From an uncultured Lachnospiraceae bacterium (GTDB lineage Bacteria > Bacillota > Clostridia > Lachnospirales > Lachnospiraceae): 64,000 bases of DNA. Shown here piece after piece: positions 1 through 7,765 of the stretch; within the stretch, counting starts at the first letter, position 1, and each line of letters opens with the position of its first letter. Below the pieces are notes generated by a model. It searched no databases. It had not been told where the DNA came from and saw only the letters and a program-made list of their open reading frames with translations. The stretch spans positions 1 through 64,000 of the forward strand of contig CANPIM010000006.1 in the NCBI GenBank assembly GCA_947574135.1, given 5' to 3'. A program made the position numbers and the translations under genes.

Positions 1-1
1 G

Positions 2-622
2 AGGACCCGGAGCCAGATGGAATTGTATCATAACATACAGACGGCCTATGAGCAGCAGCGGCGATATCTTCACGATTATAAAAATCAGCTTCAGTGCATT
101 CAGGGAATGGTGGATAAGGGAGATAAGGAGGAGGCGCTGGCCTATATTTCCCGGCTGACCGGGGAAATCCGGAGGAGCGGGGATTTTGTCAATGCCAACC
201 ATGGGGTGGTAAATGTGGTGTTAAACCAGAAATATCAGGAGGCCAGGGAGAAAGGCATTGTCCTGACCATGGGAATCAATGATTTATCCAAGCTAACCTT
301 GCCGGAGGAGGACCTGGTGGTGCTTCTGGTCAATCTTTTGGACAATGCCATAGAGGCCTGTGAGCTCCTGGAGGATCAGAAGGTGATAAAGCTTAAGCTG
401 ATGCTGGAGGAGGCTCACCTGATCCTGTCTGTCTGCAATCCGGTAAGGGAACCGGTTCGTATCCAGGGAAAAACCATAGCCACCAGCAAGCAGGACGCAG
501 GTCGTCATGGGATCGGGCTTTTGAATGTAGATGCAGTGATCCGTAAAAATGGGGGAACCAGCGTGATCCGATGTGAGGAGGGATGGTTTTCCTTTTCCGC
601 TATGGTACCGGTGGGAGAGTAG
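2..622 (+). CDS. GHKL sensor histidine kinase, C-terminal part (cut by window edge)
   Basis: The reading frame is open to the first bases, so the N-terminal sensor portion lies outside the window. Counting from the ATG at 17, an H-box-like segment HDYKNQL (His19) is followed by an ATPase domain with an N box around LVNLLDNAIEAC and a G box GRHGIGLLNV. This is the AgrC/LytS-type GHKL kinase pattern, whose members autophosphorylate and usually signal to a LytTR-type response regulator. No partner regulator lies downstream, so it is probably upstream of the window. The signal sensed cannot be inferred from this fragment. Confidence 0.85.
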   Translation, partial: RTRSQMELYHNIQTAYEQQRRYLHDYKNQLQCIQGMVDKGDKEEALAYISRLTGEIRRSGDFVNANHGVVNVVLNQKYQEAREKGIVLTMGINDLSKLTLPEEDLVVLLVNLLDNAIEACELLEDQKVIKLKLMLEEAHLILSVCNPVREPVRIQGKTIATSKQDAGRHGIGLLNVDAVIRKNGGTSVIRCEEGWFSFSAMVPVGE

Positions 623-671
623 GGGAAACCGCCTTTTTTTGCCTTGCAGCCGTCGATTGGTGCCAGTCCGG

Positions 672-700
672 TTGTCCCACTTGTTCTTTGGAAATATAAT
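672..700 (+). promoter_or_regulatory. Sigma-70 type promoter for the lipoprotein gene
   Basis: TTGTCC (672-677) and a perfect TATAAT (695-700) are separated by 17 bp. Transcription would begin near 707, just ahead of the ribosome-binding site of the gene at 731. This rules out in-frame starts upstream of 707 for that gene. Confidence 0.7.
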
Positions 701-730
701 GAAAAAAACCAAGAACAGGGAGGAACAGGC

Positions 731-1519
731 ATGGCATGTAAAAAAAGAAAAAGAGGGCTTCTGTTTTGGCTGGCAGTTGTATTATGTATGACAGCTTGCG
801 GAGAGAAAGACCGGGAGGAGGCTCCCGAAACGCCCCGGGAAACGGCAGAGTATGTGATGGAAAGTCTCCAAAATCTGGATTTAGAGAGCTTAAATCAGTA
901 CACGGATAACTGCATCCGGATCCACCGGAACCTTTTTGGAATTCCCACCAGGGCCGAGTATCAGGTGTTTCAGGAGCTGCAGCAGCCGGGGCTTATAAAG
1001 GGGAAGCAGTATCAATGGAATTATAAACTGGCCCAGAAGCTTATGGAGAGAATGACCTGGGAGATCAAGGAGGTTCGGGACCAGGAGAGGGAGGCAGAGA
1101 TTGACCTGGTAATCTCCAACCTGGATATGGAAAAGGTTATGGGAGCGTACATGGTTTCTCTCCTGGAGACCATGGTGGACAGTGACGGGCTGGGTCTTAG
1201 GGCGCTTATGAAAGAGATAAACAGCCTGTTGCAGGATAAGGAGAAGCTGCTGACCCTGATGGAGGCCCAGGGGGAGGAGGAGCGATGTACCCGGGAGGTC
1301 ACCGTCCGGCTGAGCCGGGAGGAGGACCAGTGGAGGCTACACCTAAGTCCGGACTTTATCAACGCCATACTGGGAAACATGAGTGGGGAAAGCCTTCCGG
1401 AGGATTTGGAGCGCAGAATCGAAGAGCTGGAACGCCAGTATGAGAGGAAGATGGAGGAGGAGCTTTCGGATTTTGAAGAGCAGGCGGAGGATTGGGTGGA
1501 GAGGTATTTTGGAGAGTGA
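731..1519 (+). CDS. Putative lipoprotein of unknown function
   Basis: The protein has 262 residues. It starts with a positively charged tip (KKRKR), a hydrophobic stretch and a lipobox-like CMTAC, so it is probably lipidated and held on the outer face of the membrane. The mature part is highly charged and mostly helical, ending in a Glu/Arg-rich coiled-coil-like tail. I do not recognise a domain; the arrangement resembles small DUF-type lipoproteins of Clostridia. The ATG at 731 was chosen because AGGGAGGAAC lies just upstream and the promoter at 672-700 would exclude the longer frame beginning at 644. It stands alone between the kinase gene and a small gene at 1653. Confidence 0.75.
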   Translation: MACKKRKRGLLFWLAVVLCMTACGEKDREEAPETPRETAEYVMESLQNLDLESLNQYTDNCIRIHRNLFGIPTRAEYQVFQELQQPGLIKGKQYQWNYKLAQKLMERMTWEIKEVRDQEREAEIDLVISNLDMEKVMGAYMVSLLETMVDSDGLGLRALMKEINSLLQDKEKLLTLMEAQGEEERCTREVTVRLSREEDQWRLHLSPDFINAILGNMSGESLPEDLERRIEELERQYERKMEEELSDFEEQAEDWVERYFGE

Positions 1520-1600
1520 AAAGAAAGGAACTTTTGGTCTTTTTCCCGAAATTCTCTTGCAAGAACTCATCATTCCGTGTAAAGTGTATAGGGTATAGAA

Positions 1601-1634
1601 AAAGAGCCAAAGATGACTGCTTCTGTGGCTCTTT
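1601..1634 (+). terminator. Hairpin, possible terminator after the lipoprotein gene
   Basis: AAAGAGCCA (1601-1609) is perfectly complementary to TGGCTCTTT (1626-1634), giving a 9-bp stem with a 16-nt loop. The downstream U-run is short (the TTT belongs to the stem and is followed by CCCTT), so efficiency is uncertain. It ends 18 bp before the next gene. Confidence 0.5.
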
Positions 1635-1652
1635 CCCTTAAGGAGCATTCAA

Positions 1653-1850
1653 ATGGACGAGATAATAATAGAAGAAATATTTAGCGGCTTTTGCAGGTGC
1701 CGCAATATGACCCAGATGGTCACATGTGAATATGAGAGGCAGCCGGAGGGCTTAAAGCTGGCTCGGACAGACTGTGCCTATGGAAGCTGCGTACATAGTG
1801 GAAGCTGCGAGGTGATCCGGCAGGCCTTAGAGAAAGAAAAGGAGAAATAA
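1653..1850 (+). CDS. Small cysteine-rich protein, unknown function
   Basis: This is a 65-residue protein with six cysteines (positions 14, 16, 25, 41, 46 and 52), arranged as CxC, C, then C-x4-C-x5-C. It ends in a lysine/glutamate tail. The spacing suggests metal or Fe-S binding, but this is inference. A clear AAGGAG precedes the ATG. No signal peptide or membrane segment is present, so it should be cytosolic. It lies between a hairpin and the pseudouridine synthase gene and could be co-transcribed with the latter. I do not recognise a named family. Confidence 0.65.
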   Translation: MDEIIIEEIFSGFCRCRNMTQMVTCEYERQPEGLKLARTDCAYGSCVHSGSCEVIRQALEKEKEK

Positions 1851-1887
1851 GAGACCTAAGGCAAAGGAAAAAGATCAAAAGGAAAAT

Positions 1888-2892
1888 ATGGAAGGCAGGA
1901 CACAGGGAATGCGGACTTTACAGGTTGGGAAAAATGAGGCAGGCCAGCGCCTGGATAAGCTTCTTGCCAAATATCTGAATCAGGCGCCCAAAAGCTTTCT
2001 CTATAAAATGCTCCGAAAGAAAAACATTAAACTAAACGGAAAAAAAGCCCAGGGAAACGAGATTCTGGTCCAGGGAGACCAGGTGGAGCTCTATCTGGCA
2101 GAGGAGACCCTGGAGAGCTTTCAAAAGAAGGCAGCCGGGCCAAGGCCAGAGGGGCCGGCCCTTTCTGTTATTTACGAGGATGCCCATGTGCTTTTGGTAA
2201 ATAAGCCGGCGGGTCTCTTATCCCAGAAGGCCCGGGAATCCGACATTTCCCTGGTGGAGGGCGTGATTTCCTATCTCCTGGATACGGGGCAGATTACAGA
2301 GGAGGAGCTTTCCGTATTCCGGCCGGGAATCTGCAACCGCCTGGATCGCAATACCAGCGGCCTGGTGGCGGCAGGAAAGAGCCTTGCAGGTCTCCAGGCC
2401 ATGAATGCGCTGTTTCAGAAGCGGAGCCTACACAAATATTACCGTTGCATCGTGGCCGGCCATTTAAAGAAGCCCTGCAGAATAGAGGGGTGGCTGGAAA
2501 AGCAGGAGGAGACCAATCAGGTGCGTATCGGGAAGGAGCCCTGGGAGGGCGCCCTTCCTATCTGTACAGAATATGAGCCTTTAAAGCTTCTAGCCTTTCA
2601 GGGCCGTCCCTATACCTATCTGGAGGTAAACCTGATTACCGGCCGGACCCACCAGATCCGTGCTCATCTGGCCAGTATGGGGCATCCCCTCATTGGGGAC
2701 AGCAAATACGGAACTTTGGAGGAAAATGCATATTTCAAAAAAAGATACGGATTGTCCCATCAGCTGCTTCACGCATACCGGCTGGAGCTTCCCCGACTTA
2801 CCGGGGCCCTGGCAGGAGTCTCTGAGGGTATTTTTGTGGCCCCCCTGCCCAGGCTCTTCACCCAAATATTAGAGGAACATGGCGGAGCCTAA
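1888..2892 (+). CDS. RluA-family pseudouridine synthase with S4 domain
   Basis: The protein has about 334 residues. An N-terminal S4 RNA-binding domain (roughly residues 10-70) is followed by the RluA catalytic domain. The catalytic motif RLDRNTSGL contains the aspartate required for U-to-pseudouridine isomerisation, and the family motif GRTHQIRAHL occurs near residue 250. RluC/RluD relatives modify 23S rRNA; the exact uridines here cannot be told from sequence. The ATG at 1888 has a weak AAAGGAAA site; an in-frame ATG at 1909 is an alternative. The stop overlaps the start of a repeat-bearing leader that leads into recU. A second, more diverged RluA enzyme is encoded at 42510. Confidence 0.9.
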   Translation: MEGRTQGMRTLQVGKNEAGQRLDKLLAKYLNQAPKSFLYKMLRKKNIKLNGKKAQGNEILVQGDQVELYLAEETLESFQKKAAGPRPEGPALSVIYEDAHVLLVNKPAGLLSQKARESDISLVEGVISYLLDTGQITEEELSVFRPGICNRLDRNTSGLVAAGKSLAGLQAMNALFQKRSLHKYYRCIVAGHLKKPCRIEGWLEKQEETNQVRIGKEPWEGALPICTEYEPLKLLAFQGRPYTYLEVNLITGRTHQIRAHLASMGHPLIGDSKYGTLEENAYFKKRYGLSHQLLHAYRLELPRLTGALAGVSEGIFVAPLPRLFTQILEEHGGA

Positions 2893-2897
2893 AAAAC

Positions 2898-3050
2898 AGA
2901 CAAAGGGGCAGCGGAGGAGTCTGCCGGAACTTAAAAAACAGGCAGAGTCAGAAGGAGCCCGGAAGGAATTGCCAGCTGCGCATGCGGATGGGAATTTCTT
3001 CCAGACAAAGGGGCAGCGGAGGAATCTGCCGGAACTCAAAATAGGAGAAA
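2898..3050 (+). repeat. Dispersed leader element, copy 1 (upstream of recU)
   Basis: A block of about 38 bp at 2898-2936 recurs with few mismatches at 3003-3041. Between them lies a hairpin, GGAAGGAATT (2961-2970) pairing with AATTTCTTCC (2993-3002). The element ends in CCGGAACTCAAAATAGGAG, so it contributes the ribosome-binding site of recU. Related copies with the same order of hairpin, G-rich segment, CGGAACT and AGGAG occur at 24913-25039 and, on the minus strand, at 55291-55375. Confidence 0.7.
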
Positions 3051-3054
3051 AACT

Positions 3055-3705
3055 ATGGCAACCTGGAATTCCCGGGGCCTTCGGGGTTCCACCCTGGAGG
3101 ATTTGATTAACCGGACCAATGACAAATACAGGGAGCATGGGCTGGCTCTCATTCAGAAGGTGCCCACCCCCATCACTCCCATGCAGATTGATAAGGAGCA
3201 CCGGCATATTACCCTGGCTTATTTTGATCAGAAGAGCACAGTGGACTATATTGGGGCTGTCCAGGGGATTCCCATCTGTTTTGATGCCAAGGAATGTGCC
3301 ACGGACACCTTTCCCCTGCAGAATGTCCATGAGCATCAGGTGGCCTTTATGAGAGATTTTGAGCATCAGGGAGGCTGCGCCTTTCTTCTTATCTATTACA
3401 GCAAACGGAATCAGTTCTATTATCTGCCCTACGACCAAATGAAAAGCTTCTGGGACAGGGCGCAGAATGGGGGGCGCAAAAGCTTTCGCTACGAGGAGCT
3501 GGACGCGGACTTTTTTCTGCCTCAGGGGAGAAGCTTTCTGGTGCCCTATCTGGAGGGAATACAAAAGGATCTGGACAGAAAAGAAAAGGAGAGCCGGACG
3601 CCGAAGGGGGAAGAGGCTGATCCAACGGAAGTGGGATCATTCTTTGGGGAGCCATTGAGGAGCGATTGGGGAGCGAATTGTGAACACAGAAATGAGAAGG
3701 ATTGA
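3055..3705 (+). CDS. recU: RecU-type Holliday junction resolvase
   Basis: The protein has 216 residues and matches RecU along its length: an NSRG-like start, KVPTPI near residue 36, AYFDQKSTVDYIGAVQG and the segment FPLQNVHEHQVAFM. RecU resolves four-way DNA junctions during recombination and chromosome segregation in Firmicutes. Its PD-(D/E)XK core is visible as the Asp of STVDY followed by FDAKE; as I recall the family, the second acidic residue is usually Glu, so Asp here is a mild variant. AGGAG ends 8 nt before the ATG and belongs to the repeat leader described at 2898-3050. The C-terminal 30-40 residues are charged and poorly conserved. A his-operon promoter overlaps the stop. Confidence 0.9.
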   Translation: MATWNSRGLRGSTLEDLINRTNDKYREHGLALIQKVPTPITPMQIDKEHRHITLAYFDQKSTVDYIGAVQGIPICFDAKECATDTFPLQNVHEHQVAFMRDFEHQGGCAFLLIYYSKRNQFYYLPYDQMKSFWDRAQNGGRKSFRYEELDADFFLPQGRSFLVPYLEGIQKDLDRKEKESRTPKGEEADPTEVGSFFGEPLRSDWGANCEHRNEKD

Positions 3706-3730
3706 CTTTTTTGTGCAGGTGTCCTATAAT
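3702..3730 (+). promoter_or_regulatory. Sigma-70 promoter of the his operon
   Basis: TTGACT (3702-3707) and TATAAT (3725-3730) are 17 bp apart, almost a perfect consensus. The -35 overlaps the stop codon of recU. Transcripts would start near 3737 and carry a leader of about 90 nt before hisZ, too short for a His T-box; no T-box motif was seen. Confidence 0.85.
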
Positions 3731-3774
3731 GGGTATGCTGCACTTTTATGAATTAGCAGAGTAAAGCGAATGAA

Positions 3775-3793
3775 GGGCGCCGGCCGGGCGCCC
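3775..3793 (+). other. GC-rich hairpin in the his leader
   Basis: GGGCGCC (3775-3781) pairs perfectly with GGCGCCC (3787-3793) across a 5-nt loop. It lies between the promoter and hisZ and is followed by CTT rather than a U-run, so it is more likely a 5' stabiliser or regulatory hairpin than a terminator. Confidence 0.5.
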
Positions 3794-3829
3794 TTCTGGG
3801 TGAAAAAGACGAAAAAGAGGAGTCGCTTC

Positions 3830-5068
3830 ATGAAACAGATTTTGCATACGCCGGAGGGCGTGCGGGATATTTACAACGAGGAGTGCCAAAAAAAGCTGCG
3901 CCTGGAGGAGCTTTTACACGATACCCTATGCCGGTATGGGTACCGGGATATTCAGACGCCCACCTTTGAGTTTTTTGATGTGTTCAGCAAGGAGGTGGGG
4001 ACCGTACCCTCCCGGGAGCTGTACAAATTTTTTGATAAGGAGGGAAATACCCTGGTGCTTCGGCCGGACATTACTCCTTCTGTGGCCCGGGCGGCTTCCA
4101 AATATTTCCTGGAGGAGGATATGCCCATCCGCCTGTGCTATATGGGAAATACCTTTATCAACAATGCCAATTTTCAGGGCCGCCTAAAGGAGACCACACA
4201 GCTGGGAGCCGAGTATATGGGAGACCCTTGTGTGGAGGCAGACGGGGAGATGCTGGCCCTTGTGGCCGAGAGCCTGTTGCAGGCCGGTCTGCAGGAATTC
4301 CAGATTAGCGTGGGGCATATCGGATATTTTAAAAGCCTGCTCAAGGAAGCCGGGATTCAGGAGGAGGAAGAGCTTGCCCTGCGGGAGCTGATCTCCAATA
4401 AAAATTATTTCGGTGTGGAGGAATTTCTGTCAGAGCTGAACATGAATGGCTCTGTGAAGGAAGCCCTCTCCAGTCTGCCGCAGATGTATGGAAACTGGGA
4501 AATTCTGGAAAAAGCTCAATCCCTGGCTGTGAATCAGGAGGGAAGAGAGGCTGTGGAGCGCCTGGAAAGGCTCTATGAGATCCTGAAAATATATGGTTTT
4601 GATAAATATATTTCTTTTGATCTGGGAATTGTGAGCAAATATAAATATTATACAGGGATTTTATTCCGGGCCTACACCTACGGTACCGGAGAGCCGGTGG
4701 TAAAGGGAGGCCGCTACGATACCCTGCTGGAGCATTTTGGGAAAAAATCTCCCTCTGTGGGCTTTGCCATTGTGGTGGATCAGCTGCTAACGGCCCTCAA
4801 TCGCCAGGGGATTGTTGTTCCCGCCTCCCTTCCGGCCCTGCTGCTTTTATACCAAGAGGAGGAGCTTTGTGAGGCCATTGCCTATGCAAAGGCTTTGCGG
4901 GAGCAGAACAGTCCGGTGGAGCTGATGCGGATAGAAAAGGGAAAATCCCTGGAGGATTACCGCTCCTATGCCGGGAGAATGGGGGTGGGGGCCATCCGTT
5001 ATTTTCAAAACGGAAAGATTGTGGAGGAGCTTTTGCGGCTGCATGGAGCATGCGGCCAGGACAGATAA
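3830..5068 (+). CDS. hisZ: HisZ, ATP phosphoribosyltransferase regulatory subunit
   Basis: The protein has 412 residues and resembles class II histidyl-tRNA synthetases without being a full synthetase. It opens with [10 protein letters not shown], has a motif-2-like segment [13 protein letters not shown] near residue 80, and [12 protein letters not shown] near residue 300. HisZ binds the short form of HisG to make the active, histidine-inhibited first enzyme of histidine biosynthesis. The ATG at 3830 was chosen because GAGGAG lies 8 nt upstream; an upstream ATG at 3770 would translate through the leader hairpin. It is the first gene of a his operon and is followed after 13 nt by short hisG, as expected. 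Confidence 0.92.
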   Translation: MKQILHTPEGVRDIYNEECQKKLRLEELLHDTLCRYGYRDIQTPTFEFFDVFSKEVGTVPSRELYKFFDKEGNTLVLRPDITPSVARAASKYFLEEDMPIRLCYMGNTFINNANFQGRLKETTQLGAEYMGDPCVEADGEMLALVAESLLQAGLQEFQISVGHIGYFKSLLKEAGIQEEEELALRELISNKNYFGVEEFLSELNMNGSVKEALSSLPQMYGNWEILEKAQSLAVNQEGREAVERLERLYEILKIYGFDKYISFDLGIVSKYKYYTGILFRAYTYGTGEPVVKGGRYDTLLEHFGKKSPSVGFAIVVDQLLTALNRQGIVVPASLPALLLLYQEEELCEAIAYAKALREQNSPVELMRIEKGKSLEDYRSYAGRMGVGAIRYFQNGKIVEELLRLHGACGQDR

Positions 5069-5081
5069 AGGAGCAAGACAT

Positions 5082-5717
5082 ATGAGATATCTGACATTTG
5101 CACTGACCAAGGGGCGTCTGGCCAAAAAGACCCTGGAGGTGTTTGAGAGGGCAGGGATTACCTGTGAGGAGATGAAGGATTCAGACAGCCGGAAGCTTAT
5201 CTTTGTCAATGAGGAGCATGGGCTTCGGTTTTTCCTGGCCAAGGGGCCGGATGTGCCCACTTACGTGGAATACGGAGCCGCAGACATTGGCGTTGTGGGC
5301 AAGGATACCATTCTGGAGGAGGGACGCTCCATGTATGAGGTGCTGGACTTAGGCTTCGGAAGGTGCCGCATGTGCGTCTGCGGTCCGGAATCGGCCAGGG
5401 AGCTTCTCCGGCATCAGGAGCTTATTCGGGTGGCCACCAAGTATCCCAACATTGCAAAGGATTATTTCTATAATAAAAAGCACCAGACTGTGGAGATTAT
5501 TAAGCTAAACGGGTCCATTGAGCTGGCCCCCATTGTGGGCCTCTCGGAGGTGATTGTGGATATTGTGGAGACCGGATCTACCCTTCGGGAGAATGGCCTT
5601 GAGGTGCTGGAGGAGATTGTGCCACTGTCTGCCCGCATGGTGGTAAACCAGGTGAGCATGAAAATGGAGAATGAGAGAATCAGCAAGCTTATCCGGGATT
5701 TAAAGGGCGTGCTTTGA
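5082..5717 (+). CDS. hisG: HisG, ATP phosphoribosyltransferase catalytic subunit (short form)
   Basis: The protein has 211 residues, the length of the short HisG form that needs HisZ. It begins [19 protein letters not shown] and contains [15 protein letters not shown] and the PRPP-binding region around [15 protein letters not shown] near residue 160. It condenses ATP with PRPP to phosphoribosyl-ATP, the committed step of histidine synthesis, and lacks the C-terminal allosteric domain of long HisG. The ATG at 5082 follows AAAGGAG at a good distance. It is separated from hisZ by 13 nt and reaches almost to the start region of hisD. Confidence 0.93.
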   Translation: MRYLTFALTKGRLAKKTLEVFERAGITCEEMKDSDSRKLIFVNEEHGLRFFLAKGPDVPTYVEYGAADIGVVGKDTILEEGRSMYEVLDLGFGRCRMCVCGPESARELLRHQELIRVATKYPNIAKDYFYNKKHQTVEIIKLNGSIELAPIVGLSEVIVDIVETGSTLRENGLEVLEEIVPLSARMVVNQVSMKMENERISKLIRDLKGVL

Positions 5718-5782
5718 GAAAAGAGAGCTTGACGAACCGGGGAATGTGTGATATACAGGCAATAGGAAAGGATGGGAAATCC

Positions 5783-7075
5783 ATGAGAATTGTACAGTTG
5801 GAGGAGAGCAGCCGGCGAAACCTTCTGGAAAGCCTGCTAAAGAGAAGTCCGGGCAGCTATGAGGAATATACGGACCGGGTGCTGGAGATTGTAAACCGGG
5901 TGCGGGAGGAAAAGGATGCAGCCCTTTTTTCGTATACCCACCGTTTTGACGGGGTGCAGCTTACGGCAGATACGGTGCGGGTTACCAAAGAAGAGGTGGA
6001 GGAGGCCTATAAACAGGTGTCTCCCAAGCTTCTGGGGGTGATTCGCCGGGCATTGGAAAACATCCGGGCTTACCATGAAAAGCAGCGCCGCTATAGCTGG
6101 TTTGACAGCGGGGAAGAGGGAACCATGCTGGGACAGAAAATTAGCCCCCTGGGCTCCTGCGGGGTGTATGTGCCGGGAGGAAAGGCAGTATATCCCTCCT
6201 CGGTGCTGATGAACATTGTGCCGGCCAAGGTGGCGGGCGTTGGAAAGATCGTGATGACCACACCTCCGGGAAGGGACGGGAAGGTAAATCCCCATACCCT
6301 GGTGGCTGCCATGGAGGCGGGGGCGGACGAGGTGTACAAGGTGGGAGGCGCCCAGGCCATTGCGGCCTTGGCCTTTGGCACGGAGAGCATTCCCAAGGTG
6401 GATAAAATCGTGGGCCCGGGAAATATCTATGTGGCCCTGGCGAAAAAGTCTGTGTTTGGCCATGTAAGCATAGATTCCATTGCAGGCCCAAGCGAGATCC
6501 TGGTGTTGGCGGACGAGACAGCCAATCCCCGGTATGTGGCTGCGGATCTTCTGTCTCAGGCCGAGCACGATGAGATGGCCTCGGCCATTTTGGTTACCAC
6601 AAGCCCGGAGCTGGCCAGGAAGGTTTCGGAGCAGGTGGATATTTTTGTAAAGCAGCTTTCCAGAAGGGAAATTCTGGAAAAATCTCTGGAGAATTATGGC
6701 TACATCCTGGTGGCAGACAGCCTTCAGGAAGCCATAGACGCGGCCAACGACATTGCCTCCGAGCACCTGGAGATTGTCACAAAGGATCCCTTCTACGTTA
6801 TGACAAAAATCAAAAACGCCGGGGCTATTTTCCTGGGAGAATATTCCAGCGAGCCTCTGGGAGACTATTTTGCAGGCCCCAATCACATTTTGCCCACCAA
6901 CGGGACGGCGAAATTCTTCTCTCCTCTGAGCGTGGACGATTTTGTAAAGAAATCCAGCATAATCTATTACTCCAGAGAGGCCTTGGAGGCGGTCCATGAG
7001 GACATCGAGGCCTTTGCCCAAGCAGAGCAGCTGACCGCCCACGCCAACTCCATTGCTGTGCGTTTTGAGGAGTGA
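5783..7075 (+). CDS. hisD: HisD, histidinol dehydrogenase
   Basis: The protein has 430 residues, normal for HisD. It carries the conserved block VPGGKAVYPSSVLMN, the nucleotide-binding segment KIVGPGNIYVALAKK and the zinc-site region DLLSQAEHDEMASAILVT (Gln and His ligands). It oxidises L-histidinol to histidine in two NAD-dependent steps. The ATG at 5783 follows AAAGGA at a suitable distance; earlier in-frame starts (TTG 5714, ATG 5744) would add an unrelated N-terminus. Its 3' end, encoding NSIAVRFEE and the stop, is duplicated in diverged form 68 bp downstream (7114-7149). Confidence 0.93.
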   Translation: MRIVQLEESSRRNLLESLLKRSPGSYEEYTDRVLEIVNRVREEKDAALFSYTHRFDGVQLTADTVRVTKEEVEEAYKQVSPKLLGVIRRALENIRAYHEKQRRYSWFDSGEEGTMLGQKISPLGSCGVYVPGGKAVYPSSVLMNIVPAKVAGVGKIVMTTPPGRDGKVNPHTLVAAMEAGADEVYKVGGAQAIAALAFGTESIPKVDKIVGPGNIYVALAKKSVFGHVSIDSIAGPSEILVLADETANPRYVAADLLSQAEHDEMASAILVTTSPELARKVSEQVDIFVKQLSRREILEKSLENYGYILVADSLQEAIDAANDIASEHLEIVTKDPFYVMTKIKNAGAIFLGEYSSEPLGDYFAGPNHILPTNGTAKFFSPLSVDDFVKKSSIIYYSREALEAVHEDIEAFAQAEQLTAHANSIAVRFEE

Positions 7076-7113
7076 AGGGGCATGAACAGTTCCCGGCCAA
7101 GGCCATGGTAATG

Positions 7114-7149
7114 AACTCCATCGCCGTTCGCTTCAAGGAGTGAAGGGGC
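7114..7149 (+). repeat. Diverged duplicate of the hisD 3' end
   Basis: The segment reads NSIAVRFKE-stop, followed by AAGGGGC, and mirrors NSIAVRFEE-stop plus AAGGGGC at the end of hisD (7046-7081). Most differences are synonymous third-position changes (ATT/ATC, GCT/GCC, CGT/CGC, TTT/TTC). It therefore looks like the tail of a second, diverged hisD allele left behind by recombination, not a recent tandem copy. It is too short to be functional. Confidence 0.7.
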
Positions 7150-7178
7150 GCTGATAAGGAAAGGAGTGGTGTTAATAT

Positions 7179-7763
7179 ATGAGAAGAGCGGAGATTACCC
7201 GAACCACCAAGGAAACGGACATTTTTCTCAGCCTGTGCCTGGACGGCAGCGGAAAGGCGGATCTGTCCACAGGCATTGGATTTTTTGACCATATGCTGGA
7301 TGGCTTTTCCCGCCATGGACTGTTTGATCTGACCTGCAGGGTGAAGGGTGACTTGTATGTGGATAGTCATCATACCATTGAGGACACGGGAATTGTGCTG
7401 GGTGAGGCCATACGGAAGGCTGTGGGGGATAAGAAGGGGCTGGTGCGCTTTGGAAGCTGCATCCTTCCCATGGATGAGGCCCTGGTTTTATGCTCCCTGG
7501 ATTTGTCCGGGCGTCCCTACTACGTGTCGGACGCGCAATTTTCCACGGAGCGGGTGGGAGATTTTGATACCCAGATGGTGCAGGAGTTTTTCTACGCGGT
7601 GTCCTATGGAGGGGCCATGAATCTTCATTTTCGGATTCTTTCCGGCTCCAACAGCCATCATGTGATAGAGGGAATGTTTAAGGCCTTTGCCAAGGCTCTG
7701 GATATGGCTACCACTGGGGATCCACGGATTGTGGACGTATTATCGACGAAAGGAAGCTTGTAA
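7179..7763 (+). CDS. hisB: HisB, imidazoleglycerol-phosphate dehydratase
   Basis: The monofunctional dehydratase has 194 residues. The metal-binding signatures DSHHTIEDTGI (near residue 63) and SNSHHVIEGMFKA (near residue 163) are both present, and GFFDHMLDGFSRHG matches the family. It converts imidazoleglycerol phosphate to imidazoleacetol phosphate. No phosphatase domain is fused, so histidinol phosphatase must be encoded elsewhere. AAAGGAGTGG precedes the ATG. The gene follows the hisD remnant and ends 2 bp before the next ORF, consistent with one operon. Confidence 0.93.
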   Translation: MRRAEITRTTKETDIFLSLCLDGSGKADLSTGIGFFDHMLDGFSRHGLFDLTCRVKGDLYVDSHHTIEDTGIVLGEAIRKAVGDKKGLVRFGSCILPMDEALVLCSLDLSGRPYYVSDAQFSTERVGDFDTQMVQEFFYAVSYGGAMNLHFRILSGSNSHHVIEGMFKAFAKALDMATTGDPRIVDVLSTKGSL

Positions 7764-7765
7764 AT

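Noticed and set aside
2879..3106. Open frame of 75 codons overlapping the pseudouridine synthase stop, with a repeated QTKGQRRxLPELK
   Set aside because: The repeat at protein level is produced by the duplicated leader element; the frame overlaps the recU start and the same DNA motif is non-coding in the other copies.
3737..3829. Histidine T-box or other riboswitch in the his leader
   Set aside because: The leader is under 100 nt and lacks any T-box core sequence; only a simple hairpin is visible.
5837..7042. Long antisense frame (401 codons) over hisD
   Set aside because: It is the complement of a strongly conserved gene with typical GC-biased third positions; no ribosome site or domain.
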